The notes: generated by a model not told the origin, from the sequence alone. A stretch of DNA of 64,000 bases from Aureimonas frigidaquae (GCF_001463905.1 NZ_BBWR01000019.1:36780-100779), one strand, 5' to 3'; shown: positions 44,627-53,507, counted from the first letter of the stretch. Translations and numbers: made by a program.

Positions 44627-45472
44627 ATGGGAATGGATGAGGCAACGACGATGCGGTCAGGTGGTGCGGACGCGTGGGAACCCTTCGCGGCCGTGTCGGC
44701 GCAGGATCTGGCGCAGGTGGACTTTGTCCTGACCGATATCGACGACACGCTGACCCATGAGGGGCGGCTGCCGGCAGTGGCCTATGACGCGCTGGAGCGG
44801 CTGTCGGCCGCCGGGCTGACGGTCATTCCGGTGACCGGCCGGCCTGCCGGATGGTGTGATCTGATCGCGCGGCTCTGGCCGGTGGACGCCGTGGTCGGCG
44901 AGAACGGCGCCTTCTATTATGCGCGGAAGAGGGAAGGCGGGATGTGCCGGGTCTACCAGGCAGACGACGCGACACGGCAGGCCAATCGCGAGCGCCTCGG
45001 CGCCATCGCCCACAGGGTGCGGGATAGGGTGCCGGATGCGCGCATCGCCGCAGACCAGCCCTTCCGCGAAACCGACCTTGCCATCGACTTCGCCGAAGAT
45101 GTGCCGGCACTGGAGGGCGCGGCCGTCGATCGGATCGTCGCCTGCTTCGAAGAGGCGGGGGCCATTGCAAAAGTGTCGTCGATTCATGTCAATGGGTGGT
45201 TCGGTTCCCACGACAAGCTGACCATGACCCGCCGCCTTCTTTCAGAACGCTTCGCCTGCGACATCGAAACGGAGAATCACCGCGTGCTCTATGCGGGGGA
45301 TTCGCCCAATGACGGGCCGATGTTCGCGTTTTTCCGCAACGGCGTGGCCGTCGCCAACTACATGCAGGGACGCTCCCCGCAACATGAGTGGCCGCGCTAC
45401 ATGACGCAGCATGTCGGCGGACGCGGTTTTTCCGAGATCGCCGACCGTATCCTTGCGGCGCGGCGTGCATGA
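44627..45472 (+). CDS. HAD-IIB-type phosphatase
   Basis: A 281-residue haloacid-dehalogenase-fold phosphatase with a type IIB cap (Cof/mannosyl-phosphoglycerate phosphatase group). Motif I is LTDIDDTLT (Asp37 nucleophile, Asp39 acid), motif II is VIPVTGRPAGWCD, and motif IV is YAGDSPNDGPMF. It should dephosphorylate a small phosphate ester. GGGAGGAA precedes ATG 44627. It overlaps deoR (ATGA) and is divergent from the phn-glpD operon, suggesting a role in the same phosphoester metabolism. Confidence 0.83.
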   Translation: MGMDEATTMRSGGADAWEPFAAVSAQDLAQVDFVLTDIDDTLTHEGRLPAVAYDALERLSAAGLTVIPVTGRPAGWCDLIARLWPVDAVVGENGAFYYARKREGGMCRVYQADDATRQANRERLGAIAHRVRDRVPDARIAADQPFRETDLAIDFAEDVPALEGAAVDRIVACFEEAGAIAKVSSIHVNGWFGSHDKLTMTRRLLSERFACDIETENHRVLYAGDSPNDGPMFAFFRNGVAVANYMQGRSPQHEWPRYMTQHVGGRGFSEIADRILAARRA

Positions 45473-46242
45473 AGGTCCGGCTGCGCAAGAGCGATCGCTG
45501 GGAGCGCATCCTGCGCGAGGTCGAGATGCGCCCGCATGTGCGGATCGCCGATCTGGCGGCCTTGTTCGGCGTGTCGAACGAAACCGTCCGGCGGGACCTG
45601 GAGGCGCTCAGCGAAGAGGGGCTGATCGCCCGCTCCTTCGGCGGGGCGGCGGCCGCCCCCATGGGCGTGCAACCGCCCTTCGGTGAGCGCAACCGCGCCT
45701 ATGTGGAGGAACGGGCGCGGATCGGACGTTGCGCCTGCGATCTCGTGCAGCCCAATGACGTCCTGATGATCGATGCGGGCTCGACCAACTATCAACTCGC
45801 CAAGGCCCTGGCCGCGACGGCGCGGGATCTGATCGTCCTGACCAACAGCCTGGCCATTGCGGCCACGCTTGGCCAGAGCGCAACGATCGAGGTGATCGTG
45901 TGCCCCGGCAAGCTGAACAGCCGGGAAGCGGCGGTCTTTGGGACGGAGACGGTGGATTTCCTGGCCCGCTACAATGCGGACAAGGCCTTCATCAGCGCCA
46001 GCGGCATCAGCCATTCCGGCATTACGGACGCCAATCTCGATGCGGTGGCCATCAAGCGGCGCATGCTGGCGCGCGGCCTCAAATCCTTCGTCCTGGCGGA
46101 TCATTCCAAGCTGCACCGCCAGTTCGTCGCGCAGGTTGCATCCCTGGCCGATATCGAGGCGATCATCACCGATGAGGAGCCCGATGCCGAGTTCCGGTCC
46201 GCGCTGGACCGGTTCGGCGTCACCGCGCTCGTCGCCCCTTAA
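45469..46242 (+). CDS. DeoR/GlpR-family repressor
   Basis: A 257-residue repressor. The N-terminal DeoR helix-turn-helix (~12-65) has RIADLAALFGVSNETVRRDL and EALSEEGLIARSFGGA. The sugar-phosphate-sensing DeoR C-terminal domain holds DAGSTNYQLAKAL and FGTETVDFLARYNADKAFIS, then ADHSKLHR. GlpR relatives respond to glycerol-3-phosphate, which fits the divergent glpD operon. Translationally coupled to the phosphatase; its stop overlaps the stop of the convergent 98-residue protein. Confidence 0.87.
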   Translation: MKVRLRKSDRWERILREVEMRPHVRIADLAALFGVSNETVRRDLEALSEEGLIARSFGGAAAAPMGVQPPFGERNRAYVEERARIGRCACDLVQPNDVLMIDAGSTNYQLAKALAATARDLIVLTNSLAIAATLGQSATIEVIVCPGKLNSREAAVFGTETVDFLARYNADKAFISASGISHSGITDANLDAVAIKRRMLARGLKSFVLADHSKLHRQFVAQVASLADIEAIITDEEPDAEFRSALDRFGVTALVAP

Positions 46243-46535
46243 GCGCGCGGGGTTGCGGGCTCCGACGCATTGCCGATGACGCCCAGATGCTCGGGCCATG
46301 TCCGGCCGTTCAGCTCGATGCGGATATCGTAGCCGTTCAGAAGCGCATATTCGGTCGCATCGCGCAGCACGCTCGGCAGGTCGCCCGACAGGTCGAGCGG
46401 CGCGCCGTCGCCGTCCGTTCCGGCGCCCTCGAGGTGCGCCCGTGCATCGATCGGCTCGGCCTCCCCCAGGGAGACGAGGACGAAAGCGCCGGCCTCTGAG
46501 CCGGTGCGCAGGAAGAAGAGGTCGTCGGCGGCCAT
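46239..46535 (-). CDS. Small protein of unknown function (98 aa)
   Basis: A 98-residue soluble protein starting MAADDLFFLRTGSEAGAFVL at an ATG with CAGGAG upstream. The sequence is acidic, with DLPSVLRDATEYALLNGYDI and a C-terminal WPEHLGVIGNA. It is convergent with deoR with overlapping stops. No domain recognised. Good start signals and codon use argue that it is real. Confidence 0.62.
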   Translation of the reverse strand: MAADDLFFLRTGSEAGAFVLVSLGEAEPIDARAHLEGAGTDGDGAPLDLSGDLPSVLRDATEYALLNGYDIRIELNGRTWPEHLGVIGNASEPATPRA

Positions 46536-46702
46536 GCGATGCTCCTGATGCGCGTTGCTGCGGATGGCAGATAGGACCGACGCAGGCGATTTCGAGCATT
46601 TCGCTTGGGATCGCCCGTTCGGCAGGGGCGCACCCCCCACCCGTGGACCGGGACGTTCGCGCGCGATATAGAGTTTATCCTATAGCGCATTCGACGAGAG
46701 GC

Positions 46703-47941
46703 ATGCCGGCCCCTTCCATGAAGTTCCTGTTCGTTCACAGCCGGTTTCCCGGACCCTTCCGTCACCTCGCACCCGATCTTGCGCGCAACGGCACACACCG
46801 CGTGGCCGCCTTGCACATGCGCAGCGACCTGCCGGACCGTGCCGGCGGCGTCGCGCTGTTCGGATGCGTGGCACAGCGCGGATCCTGCCCGGACGTCCAT
46901 CCCTGGCTGCAGCCCCTGGAGGCGCGCACGATCCGTGGCGAGACGGTCTTCCGCGCGGCGCTCGGCCTGCGCGCCGGTGGCTTCGATCCCGATGTGATCA
47001 TCGGACATCCGTCCGGCGGGGAAATGCTCTTCATTCGGGATGTCTGGCCCCAGGCGCGCATCGCCCTGTCCTGCGACTATTACCTCCGGTCCGATGGGCG
47101 CGACGTGAGCTTCGACCCTGAATTTGCGGAGGGCGATCCCTTGCCGCAGGGGCGTCCGCTCTTCCAGAACCTGCATCTGGACCTTTCGCTGCGGGGGATG
47201 GATGCCGGCTATGCGCCGACGGCGTTCCAGGCGCGGAGCTTCCCGCCGCAGATCGCCGAACGGCTCGGCATCCTGCCGCACGGTGTCGATACGCAGCGCT
47301 TTTCGCCCGATCCCGCCGCCACCGTCGCGCTCGATGAGGAAACATCCCTCGACGCGACCAGCACGGTCATCACCTTCGAGGCTCCCGTGCTGGACCCTGC
47401 CAGCGGGCTTCACCGCCTCATACGCGCTGCGCCGGCTATGCTCGCGGCCTGTCCGACGGCTCATCTGGTCGTCATCGGGCGCGATGTCGCCGCGCCGGAT
47501 GGCACAAGCTGGCGGGAGCGTTTCGCCGGGAAAGCCTGGGCCGACATGCGCCCGCAGGATCGGCGCCGGGTGCACTTCATCGGCCAGCCGGATGCGCAGG
47601 GAAGGCTGCACATCCTGCAGCGCACGACGCTGTACCTGCATTTGTCCTATCCCCTGCCGCTGCCACAGGCCGTCCTGGAGGCGATGAGCGTCGGGGCCTG
47701 TGTCGTGGCGGCGGACGGCGATCCCGTCCGCGAGGTGGTGACGGATGGCGAGACGGGGCGCCTCGTCGATTTTTTCGACACGGACGGTCTCGTCGACTGC
47801 ATCGCCACGCTTCTGGCAAGCCCGGCCCTGCGGGAAAGGCTGGGCGCCGCCGCCCGGTCCCTTGTCCAGCAGCGCTTCGACCTGCGGCGCGTGGCCTTGC
47901 CCCGGGCCCGCCGGTGGGTCGAGGCGCTCGCCAGGTTCTGA
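46703..47941 (+). CDS. GT4-type glycosyltransferase, degenerate first copy
   Basis: A 412-residue protein of the same family as the two following genes (N-terminal MKFLFVHSRFPGPFRHLAPD). The C-terminal Rossmann domain is altered. The FVSRxLEPYRGFH block of the paralogs reads FEAPVLDPASGLH here, losing both basic residues expected to hold the donor diphosphate, and LSWSLxEAM reads LPQAVLEAM. It is thus possibly inactive or changed in donor. The start is uncertain: ATG 46703 (MPAPSMKF) or ATG 46718, which aligns with the paralogs. Five bases separate its stop from the next start. Confidence 0.78.
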   Translation: MPAPSMKFLFVHSRFPGPFRHLAPDLARNGTHRVAALHMRSDLPDRAGGVALFGCVAQRGSCPDVHPWLQPLEARTIRGETVFRAALGLRAGGFDPDVIIGHPSGGEMLFIRDVWPQARIALSCDYYLRSDGRDVSFDPEFAEGDPLPQGRPLFQNLHLDLSLRGMDAGYAPTAFQARSFPPQIAERLGILPHGVDTQRFSPDPAATVALDEETSLDATSTVITFEAPVLDPASGLHRLIRAAPAMLAACPTAHLVVIGRDVAAPDGTSWRERFAGKAWADMRPQDRRRVHFIGQPDAQGRLHILQRTTLYLHLSYPLPLPQAVLEAMSVGACVVAADGDPVREVVTDGETGRLVDFFDTDGLVDCIATLLASPALRERLGAAARSLVQQRFDLRRVALPRARRWVEALARF

Positions 47942-47946
47942 CGGCG

Positions 47947-49200
47947 ATGGAGATCCTCTTCGTCCACAATAATTTCCCGGCCCAGTTCAAACATGTGGCC
48001 CCCTTCCTGGCGCGCCAGCCGGGCACCCGTGTAACCGCCCTGCACAAGCGCGAGGACCTGCCGGACGAGGTCGGCGGGATGCGGCTGCGTGCCTACGCTC
48101 CGGCCCGCGCCCTCGCGCCCGGCATCCACCCCTGGCTGGGCGAGACGGAGAATGCGCTGATCCATGGCGAGGCGGCGGCCCGCCGCGCGCTTGCCATGCG
48201 GGCCGAAGGCTACGCACCGGATGTCATCATCGGCCATCATGGCTGGGGCGAGTTGATCTTCCTGGCCGATATCTGGCCGCGGGCGCGGATCGGCGTCTAT
48301 TGCGAGCTCTACTACCGGGGCACGGGGTCGAATTGGGATTTCGATCCCGAATTCACCGGCAAGCCGAACCCCTCGGCCGATCCGCGGGCGCGCTACCTGA
48401 ACCTGCCCTTCGATCTGTCCTTCGATCGAGCCGTGTCCGGCCTTTCGCCGACGCAGTTCCAGGCATCGACCTTTCCGCCAGCCGTTCGGCAGCGCATCAC
48501 GGTGGCGCATGACGGGGTGGATACGGACCGGATTCGTCCCGACGCGGCGGCATTGCTGCCGCCGGGCATCGCGGGGGACGCGGCCATCCGATATGGTGAC
48601 GAGGTCATCACCTTCGTCAGCCGGCACCTGGAGCCCTATCGCGGCTTCCATATCTTCATGCGGGCTTTGCCGGCGATCCTGAAGGCCCGGCCGAAGGCGC
48701 GCATCGTCATCGTGGGCGCGGATGGCAGCACGGGGGGCTATGGCCCACGGCCGCCAACCGGCACGTGGAAGGATCGCTTCACCGCCGAACTGCGGGAGGC
48801 AGTCCCGGCGCAGGAATTCTCTCGCGTGCATTTCGTCGGGCGGATCGCCTATGGCGATTTTCTGACGATCCTCCAGCTCTCCACGGTCCATGTCTACCTG
48901 ACCTATCCCTTCGTTCTGTCCTGGTCGCTCATCGAGGCGATGAGCACGGCCTGTGCCATCGTGGCGAGCGATACCGAACCGGTCCGGGAGGTGGTGGAGC
49001 ACGGGAAAACGGGCATCCTGACGGATTTCTTCGATGTTGCGGCCCTGGCCGAGCGGGTGATCGGCCTGTGCGATGCGCCGGGCGAACGCCGGCGCCTCGG
49101 CACTGCGGCACGTCGGCTGGCGCAGGCCCGCTACAGCCTGCAGGACTGCGTGCCGCGGCAGCTCCGCTGGATCGACGCCGTCGCACGGGGGCATGCATGA
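47947..49200 (+). CDS. GT4-type glycosyltransferase, second tandem copy
   Basis: A 417-residue glycosyltransferase with GT-B fold. The N-terminal acceptor domain (MEILFVHNNFPAQFKHVAPF, VIIGHHGWGELIFLADIWPRA) is of the 'Glyco_trans_4_3' kind. The GT4 donor domain has FVSRHLEPYRGFHIFMRALP and LSWSLIEAMSTACAIVASDT. It probably builds a surface or secreted polysaccharide; sugars unknown. The stop overlaps the third copy's start (ATGA), so the array is one operon. Confidence 0.85.
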   Translation: MEILFVHNNFPAQFKHVAPFLARQPGTRVTALHKREDLPDEVGGMRLRAYAPARALAPGIHPWLGETENALIHGEAAARRALAMRAEGYAPDVIIGHHGWGELIFLADIWPRARIGVYCELYYRGTGSNWDFDPEFTGKPNPSADPRARYLNLPFDLSFDRAVSGLSPTQFQASTFPPAVRQRITVAHDGVDTDRIRPDAAALLPPGIAGDAAIRYGDEVITFVSRHLEPYRGFHIFMRALPAILKARPKARIVIVGADGSTGGYGPRPPTGTWKDRFTAELREAVPAQEFSRVHFVGRIAYGDFLTILQLSTVHVYLTYPFVLSWSLIEAMSTACAIVASDTEPVREVVEHGKTGILTDFFDVAALAERVIGLCDAPGERRRLGTAARRLAQARYSLQDCVPRQLRWIDAVARGHA

Positions 49201-50432
49201 CGAAGATCCTCTTCGTGCACCGGCATTTCCCCGGCCAGTTCAAGCACCTGGCGGCGACGATGGCGCGCAGCGGCGCCTATGAGGTGGCGGCGCTGCACGG
49301 GCGCCCGGGCATGCCGGCCATGCTGGAGGGCGTCACCCTGCATGAATATGTGCCGGCGCGCGGCTCGGCCGAAGGCGTGCATCCCTGGGTCGGCCATTTC
49401 GAATCCCAGGTGATCCTGGGGGAGGCGGCCTATCGCAAGGCGGTCACGCTGCGGGCGGGCGGCTACATGCCGGATGCCATCATCGGCCACCCCGACTGGG
49501 GTGAACTGATGTTCCTGCGCGATGCCTGGCCGGAAGCGCGGCTCGGCCTTTATTGCGAACTCTACGGACGCCCGACCCAGTCCCATTGGGACTTCGATCC
49601 CGAATTTGCACAGGCGCACCGGGACGCGGCGCTCATCACCCGCATCATGAACGTGCCGGTGGAACTGAGCTTCGCGCAAGCAGCCGGCGGCCTGTCGCCG
49701 ACGCATTGGCAGGCCGATGGGTTCCCGGCGCATATGCGCCCACGCATCACCGTTGCCCATGACGGCATCGACACGCAACGGCTGGTTCCCCATCCGGGGG
49801 TGACGATCCAGCCGCGCCCGGGCCTGGCGCTCACGCGCCGGGACGAGGTGGTGACCTTCGTCAGCCGGACGCTGGAGCCCTATCGCGGCTTCCACCGCTT
49901 CCTGCGCGCGCTGCCGGAACTGCTCAGGAAGCGGCCGCGGGCGCATGTCATCATCGTCGGCCGCGACCGGGAGGGCTATGGCAGCCCACCACCGGAGGGG
50001 ACATGGCGGGCCCTCTACGAGGCGGAGCTGAACGCTAGCCTGCCGGCAGAAGCGCGCGCCTGCGTCCATTTCGTTGGCACAGTCCCTTACGACGCCTTCG
50101 TCGCGATCCTGCAGCTATCGACGGTGCATGTGTATCTGACGGTGCCTTACGTGCTCTCCTGGTCGCTTCTGGAGGCGATGAGCGCCGGCTGCGCCATCGT
50201 GGCCAGCGATACAGCCCCCGTGCGCGAGGTCGTCACGCACGAGAAAACGGGGCTGATGGTGGACTTCTTCGATACAGGCGCGCTGGCCGGCGCCATCGAC
50301 CGGCTTCTGGGCGATGCGCCGCTGCGCGCACGGCTTGGAACCGCGGCGCGCGCGCATGCGGTGGGGAATTACGATGTGCGCTCCTGCGTGCCCGCGCAGG
50401 CGCGGTGGGTCGCGGGGATCGCCCTGGGCTGA
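49197..50432 (+). CDS. GT4-type glycosyltransferase, third tandem copy
   Basis: A 411-residue GT-B glycosyltransferase closely similar in layout to the second copy: MTKILFVHRHFPGQFKHLAA, VGHFES, HPDWGELMFLRDAWPEA, FVSRTLEPYRGFHRFLRALP, and LSWSLLEAMSAGCAIVASDT with PVREVVTHEKTGLMVDFF. It is the last gene of the tandem array, convergent with xseA. Export or polymerisation genes for a polysaccharide are not in the window. Confidence 0.85.
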   Translation: MTKILFVHRHFPGQFKHLAATMARSGAYEVAALHGRPGMPAMLEGVTLHEYVPARGSAEGVHPWVGHFESQVILGEAAYRKAVTLRAGGYMPDAIIGHPDWGELMFLRDAWPEARLGLYCELYGRPTQSHWDFDPEFAQAHRDAALITRIMNVPVELSFAQAAGGLSPTHWQADGFPAHMRPRITVAHDGIDTQRLVPHPGVTIQPRPGLALTRRDEVVTFVSRTLEPYRGFHRFLRALPELLRKRPRAHVIIVGRDREGYGSPPPEGTWRALYEAELNASLPAEARACVHFVGTVPYDAFVAILQLSTVHVYLTVPYVLSWSLLEAMSAGCAIVASDTAPVREVVTHEKTGLMVDFFDTGALAGAIDRLLGDAPLRARLGTAARAHAVGNYDVRSCVPAQARWVAGIALG

Positions 50433-50444
50433 CGCGCCTATCCC

Positions 50445-52022
50445 TTAGAAAAGGTCGCCCTGCGGCGTGTCGGCGCTGGCCGGGGTGGCGCGCCGGGAGC
50501 GCCTCGGCTCGGTCGCGGCGCCATCCAGGGCCACGGCTTGCCGTGTTTCCCCGCCGGCGAACTCGACGCTGAACGGGCGGGCCGCCTTCAATCCGGCGGC
50601 GCGGGTGACGGTATGGCCGTCCTCGTCCCGGATGATGGCATAGCCGCGCTCCAAGACGCGGCGCGGGTCGAGGCTCGCGGCGACGCGCCACGTGGAGGCA
50701 AGGGCGGCGATGCGGCGCTCGGCGGCGCGTTGCCAGCTCAGATCGATCGCGGGACCGATCGGGGCCAGGCGGCGGCGCGCCTCCGCCAGGCGCTGGTCCA
50801 GGAGGTTGGCCCGCAGGGCGGAGGCCGCACCGACAAAGGCATGGCGCCGGATGCCCAGCCGCGACGCGATCGCCTGGTCGGCGCGGTGCGCGCCGGTGGT
50901 CAGCCGCGCTCTCAAGCCACTGATCAGGATCGTGAGCCGGCCGGGCTGCAGCTTGGCGGCCGCTTCGGTGAAGCGGCGCCGCTCCGCAGCCACGCTGTCG
51001 GACAAGGCGCGTTCGAGGCCGATGGCCGCTTCGTCGAACTGGCGGCGCTGGGTGGCCAGCAGCATGTCGCTGGCCGGCAGGGCGCGGACGAGCGCCGAAA
51101 GGGCACGCCGCTCTTGCTGCATCTGGCGCGCCATGCCGGCATCGAGCCGCGCATGGAGCTGCGCCACGCGGGCGATGAGTTCGGACCGCACGGGGACGGC
51201 GATCTCCGCCGCGCCGGTGGGCGTGGGCGCGCGCAGATCGGCGGCATGGTCGATCAGGGTCCAGTCGGTCTCATGCCCGACGGCGGAGATGAGCGGTATG
51301 TCGGAAGCTGCGGCCGCCCGCACGACACCCTCGTCGTTGAAGCCCCACAGGTCTTCGAGGCTGCCGCCGCCCCGCGCCACGATCAACAGGTCCGGCCGGG
51401 GAACCGGCCCGCCGGGCGCAATGGCGTTGAAACCGCGGATGGCCTCCGCCACCTCGGCGCTGGACGTTTCGCCCTGCACCCGCACAGGCCAGACCAGGAG
51501 ATGCAAGGGGTAGCGGTCGGCAATACGGTGGCAGATGTCCCTTATCACGGCGCCGGTGGGCGAGGTGACGATGCCGATGACGCGGGGCAGGAAGGGCAGG
51601 GGCCGCTTGCGGGCAGGATCGAACAGGCCCTCGGCCTCGAGTTTGAGGCGGCGCTCGTTCAGGAGCGCCATCAGCGCGCCCGCCCCGGCCGGCTTCAGGG
51701 CGTCGATGACGATCTGGTATTTGGACGAGCCGGGGAATGTCGTCAGGCGACCGGTTGCGATGACCTCCAGCCCTTCCTCCGGCTTGAAGTCGAGCTTGGC
51801 GAAGGCGGTGCGCCAGATCACCGCGTCCAGCCGGGCGCGGTCGTCCTTCAGGCAGAAATAGGCGTGGCCGGAAGCGTGCGGCCCGCGATAGCCCGAGATC
51901 TCGCCCCGCACGCGGACATGAGAGAACCGGTCTTCCACCGTGCGCTTGAGCGCGCCCGACAGTTCGGAAACGGAATATTCGCCCGCATTGGTGACGGACG
52001 GCCCGTCATCGAGCATCACCAT
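50445..52022 (-). CDS. xseA: Exodeoxyribonuclease VII large subunit
   Basis: A 525-residue nuclease subunit degrading single-stranded DNA. It has an N-terminal OB-fold (SVSELSGALKRTVEDRFSHV, VRGEISGYRGPHASGHAYF), a catalytic domain with GIVTSPTGAVIRDI, IVARGGGSLEDLWGFNDE and SAVGHETDWTLIDHAADLRA, then a long coiled coil. The start is ATG 52022, with ATG 52016 two codons later. The upstream lysR stop (TGA at 52018-52016) overlaps the second ATG as TGATG, so expression is coupled to lysR. The small subunit xseB is not here. Confidence 0.9.
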   Translation of the reverse strand: MVMLDDGPSVTNAGEYSVSELSGALKRTVEDRFSHVRVRGEISGYRGPHASGHAYFCLKDDRARLDAVIWRTAFAKLDFKPEEGLEVIATGRLTTFPGSSKYQIVIDALKPAGAGALMALLNERRLKLEAEGLFDPARKRPLPFLPRVIGIVTSPTGAVIRDICHRIADRYPLHLLVWPVRVQGETSSAEVAEAIRGFNAIAPGGPVPRPDLLIVARGGGSLEDLWGFNDEGVVRAAAASDIPLISAVGHETDWTLIDHAADLRAPTPTGAAEIAVPVRSELIARVAQLHARLDAGMARQMQQERRALSALVRALPASDMLLATQRRQFDEAAIGLERALSDSVAAERRRFTEAAAKLQPGRLTILISGLRARLTTGAHRADQAIASRLGIRRHAFVGAASALRANLLDQRLAEARRRLAPIGPAIDLSWQRAAERRIAALASTWRVAASLDPRRVLERGYAIIRDEDGHTVTRAAGLKAARPFSVEFAGGETRQAVALDGAATEPRRSRRATPASADTPQGDLF

Positions 52023-52981
52023 CCCGCGACGCTCATGCCCGGCCGCAGCCGCTGCGAGCGGATCATCCGCGTTTCCGGCAGCGCGCGCGCTGTGGGTTTT
52101 TCCTCCGTCGGCGGCACCAGGTTGCGCAGGCTTTCGCGGATATGCTCCACCAGCGCCGAGATGACCGGCGTATCGCTGTTCTTGCCGCGCATCACCGCCA
52201 CTTCCGCATCCTTGAGCCGGGGGAAGCCATCGGCCTCCGTCAGGACGCGCATGCCGGGGCGCAGCGCGCATTCCGGCAGGACGCTGACGGCCAGGCCCGC
52301 CAGGACGGCGGAGGTTACGATGGTCGCCGACCAGCTCGTGAACAGGATCCGGTGCTGCCGCCCGACACGGCGCAGCGCATCGACGCCCTGCTTGCGCCAG
52401 ACGCAGTCCGCGCGCCCGATGGCCAGCGGCACGACCTCCTCCAGATGGACGGAATGGGAGGCGGAGGTCACGAAATGCAGCGGCTCGCGCCGGACGATCT
52501 CCGACCAGGCATGTGTCTTCGATGGGCAGACCAGCGCGACGTCCAGATGCCCCTTTTCGACATGCTCGACCAGGCTGCTCGTCGTCTCGCAGGCGATCTG
52601 CAATTCCACGCGGGGATTGGAGCGCACGAAGCGGCCCATGATCTCGGGCAGGAAGCGCTCGGCATAATCGTCCGGCAGGCCGATGCGGACGTGGCCGGAA
52701 ATATGCTCTTCGTCGAAGGCGGTGAGCGTCTCCTGGCTGAGCGCCATCATGCGCCGCGCATAGTTGAGGAGGCGGGAGCCCTCGTCGGTCAGCCGCACGT
52801 TGCGGCCATTGCGCTCGAACAGATCCTTGCCGAGCCGTTCCTCCAGGCGGCGGATCTGCATGGAGACGGCCGATTGCGTCTTGAACACATCCTCCGCGGC
52901 GCGGGTGAAACTGCCCGTATCAACCACGGCCAGAAAACTGCGAAGCTGGTCCAGATCCAGGGGGGCGGCCATCGCATCCAT
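52016..52981 (-). CDS. LysR-family regulator (LrhA-like)
   Basis: A 321-residue LysR-type regulator. HTH at ~9-65 (LDLDQLRSFLAVVDTGSFTR, KTQSAVSMQIRRLEERLGK) and effector domain from ~92 (SGHVRIGLPDDYAERFLPEI). It resembles LrhA/PecT-like rhizobial proteins encoded next to DUF1127 genes. The promoter (TTGATT-N17-TAATGC, 53032-53004) overlaps a T-N11-A inverted repeat, suggesting autorepression. The C-terminal ~35 residues are an extra tail ending at the xseA start. Confidence 0.85.
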   Translation of the reverse strand: MDAMAAPLDLDQLRSFLAVVDTGSFTRAAEDVFKTQSAVSMQIRRLEERLGKDLFERNGRNVRLTDEGSRLLNYARRMMALSQETLTAFDEEHISGHVRIGLPDDYAERFLPEIMGRFVRSNPRVELQIACETTSSLVEHVEKGHLDVALVCPSKTHAWSEIVRREPLHFVTSASHSVHLEEVVPLAIGRADCVWRKQGVDALRRVGRQHRILFTSWSATIVTSAVLAGLAVSVLPECALRPGMRVLTEADGFPRLKDAEVAVMRGKNSDTPVISALVEHIRESLRNLVPPTEEKPTARALPETRMIRSQRLRPGMSVAGW

Positions 52982-53003
52982 CCATCACTTGAGATGATGG
53001 ATA

Positions 53004-53032
53004 GCATTACAAACATTCGTTGGCTTAATCAA
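53004..53032 (-). promoter_or_regulatory. Promoter of the LrhA-like lysR gene
   Basis: Minus strand TTGATT (53032-53027), 17-bp spacer, TAATGC (53009-53004), giving a short leader to ATG 52981. Confidence 0.5.
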
Positions 53033-53034
53033 CG
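53018..53034. promoter_or_regulatory. LysR-type operator between lysR and the DUF1127 gene
   Basis: Inverted repeat CGTTG-N7-CAACG with a T-N11-A core (T 53020, A 53032). It overlaps the lysR -35 box and lies ~114-130 bp upstream of the DUF1127 gene, so binding could repress lysR and influence the divergent gene. Confidence 0.5.
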
Positions 53035-53147
53035 CGGGCCTTCTAACTCCACAGTCGTCAAGGACTTTCCGTGCAGATCGGCCGGCGAAACATCCCGTTT
53101 CGCTGAACGGGCCCGGCCGTCCTAAAAACCCGAGAAAGGAGTTCGGA

Positions 53148-53414
53148 ATGTCCATCACGCTAAGGGGCGGCGGCCCCCTGGAAAGAACGCGCCTGTCGGC
53201 CAGTCTGTCCGTCGGATTTGCGGCGCTTGCCGCCCTGTTCCGCGCCTGGCGCAACCGTCGTCACGCCTACCACCTGTCCGAAATGCCGGATTACATACTG
53301 ACCGATCTCGGCCTGAAGCGTGACGATGTTTCCCAGGCGCTGCATTGCGACTGGCGCGAAGACGCAACCTATCGGCTGGCCGTGACCGCCGCCCGTCGCC
53401 GGCGCGGCCTTTGA
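53148..53414 (+). CDS. DUF1127 small protein
   Basis: An 88-residue basic protein. The C-terminal DUF1127 motif is visible: AWRNRRHAYHLSEMPDYILTDLGLKRDDV (Arg-rich helix, then the MPDxxLxDLGL turn). Short DUF1127 proteins in rhizobia bind RNA and affect phosphate, carbon or sRNA metabolism. AAAGGAG lies upstream of the ATG. It is divergent from lysR, the usual pairing, and ends at a strong terminator. Confidence 0.85.
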   Translation: MSITLRGGGPLERTRLSASLSVGFAALAALFRAWRNRRHAYHLSEMPDYILTDLGLKRDDVSQALHCDWREDATYRLAVTAARRRRGL

Positions 53415-53464
53415 GCGTAAAACCACGGTATCGGACCGATCCTTCCGACAGACTGCGCATGTGA

Positions 53465-53496
53465 AGCCGCTCCGGATGCACCGGGGCGGCTTTTTT
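53465..53496 (+). terminator. Intrinsic terminator of the DUF1127 gene
   Basis: AGCCGCTCCGG-ATGCA-CCGGGGCGGCT (one T-G wobble) followed by a T-run at 53491-53496. Confidence 0.88.
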
Positions 53497-53507
53497 CATG
53501 GACCGCG

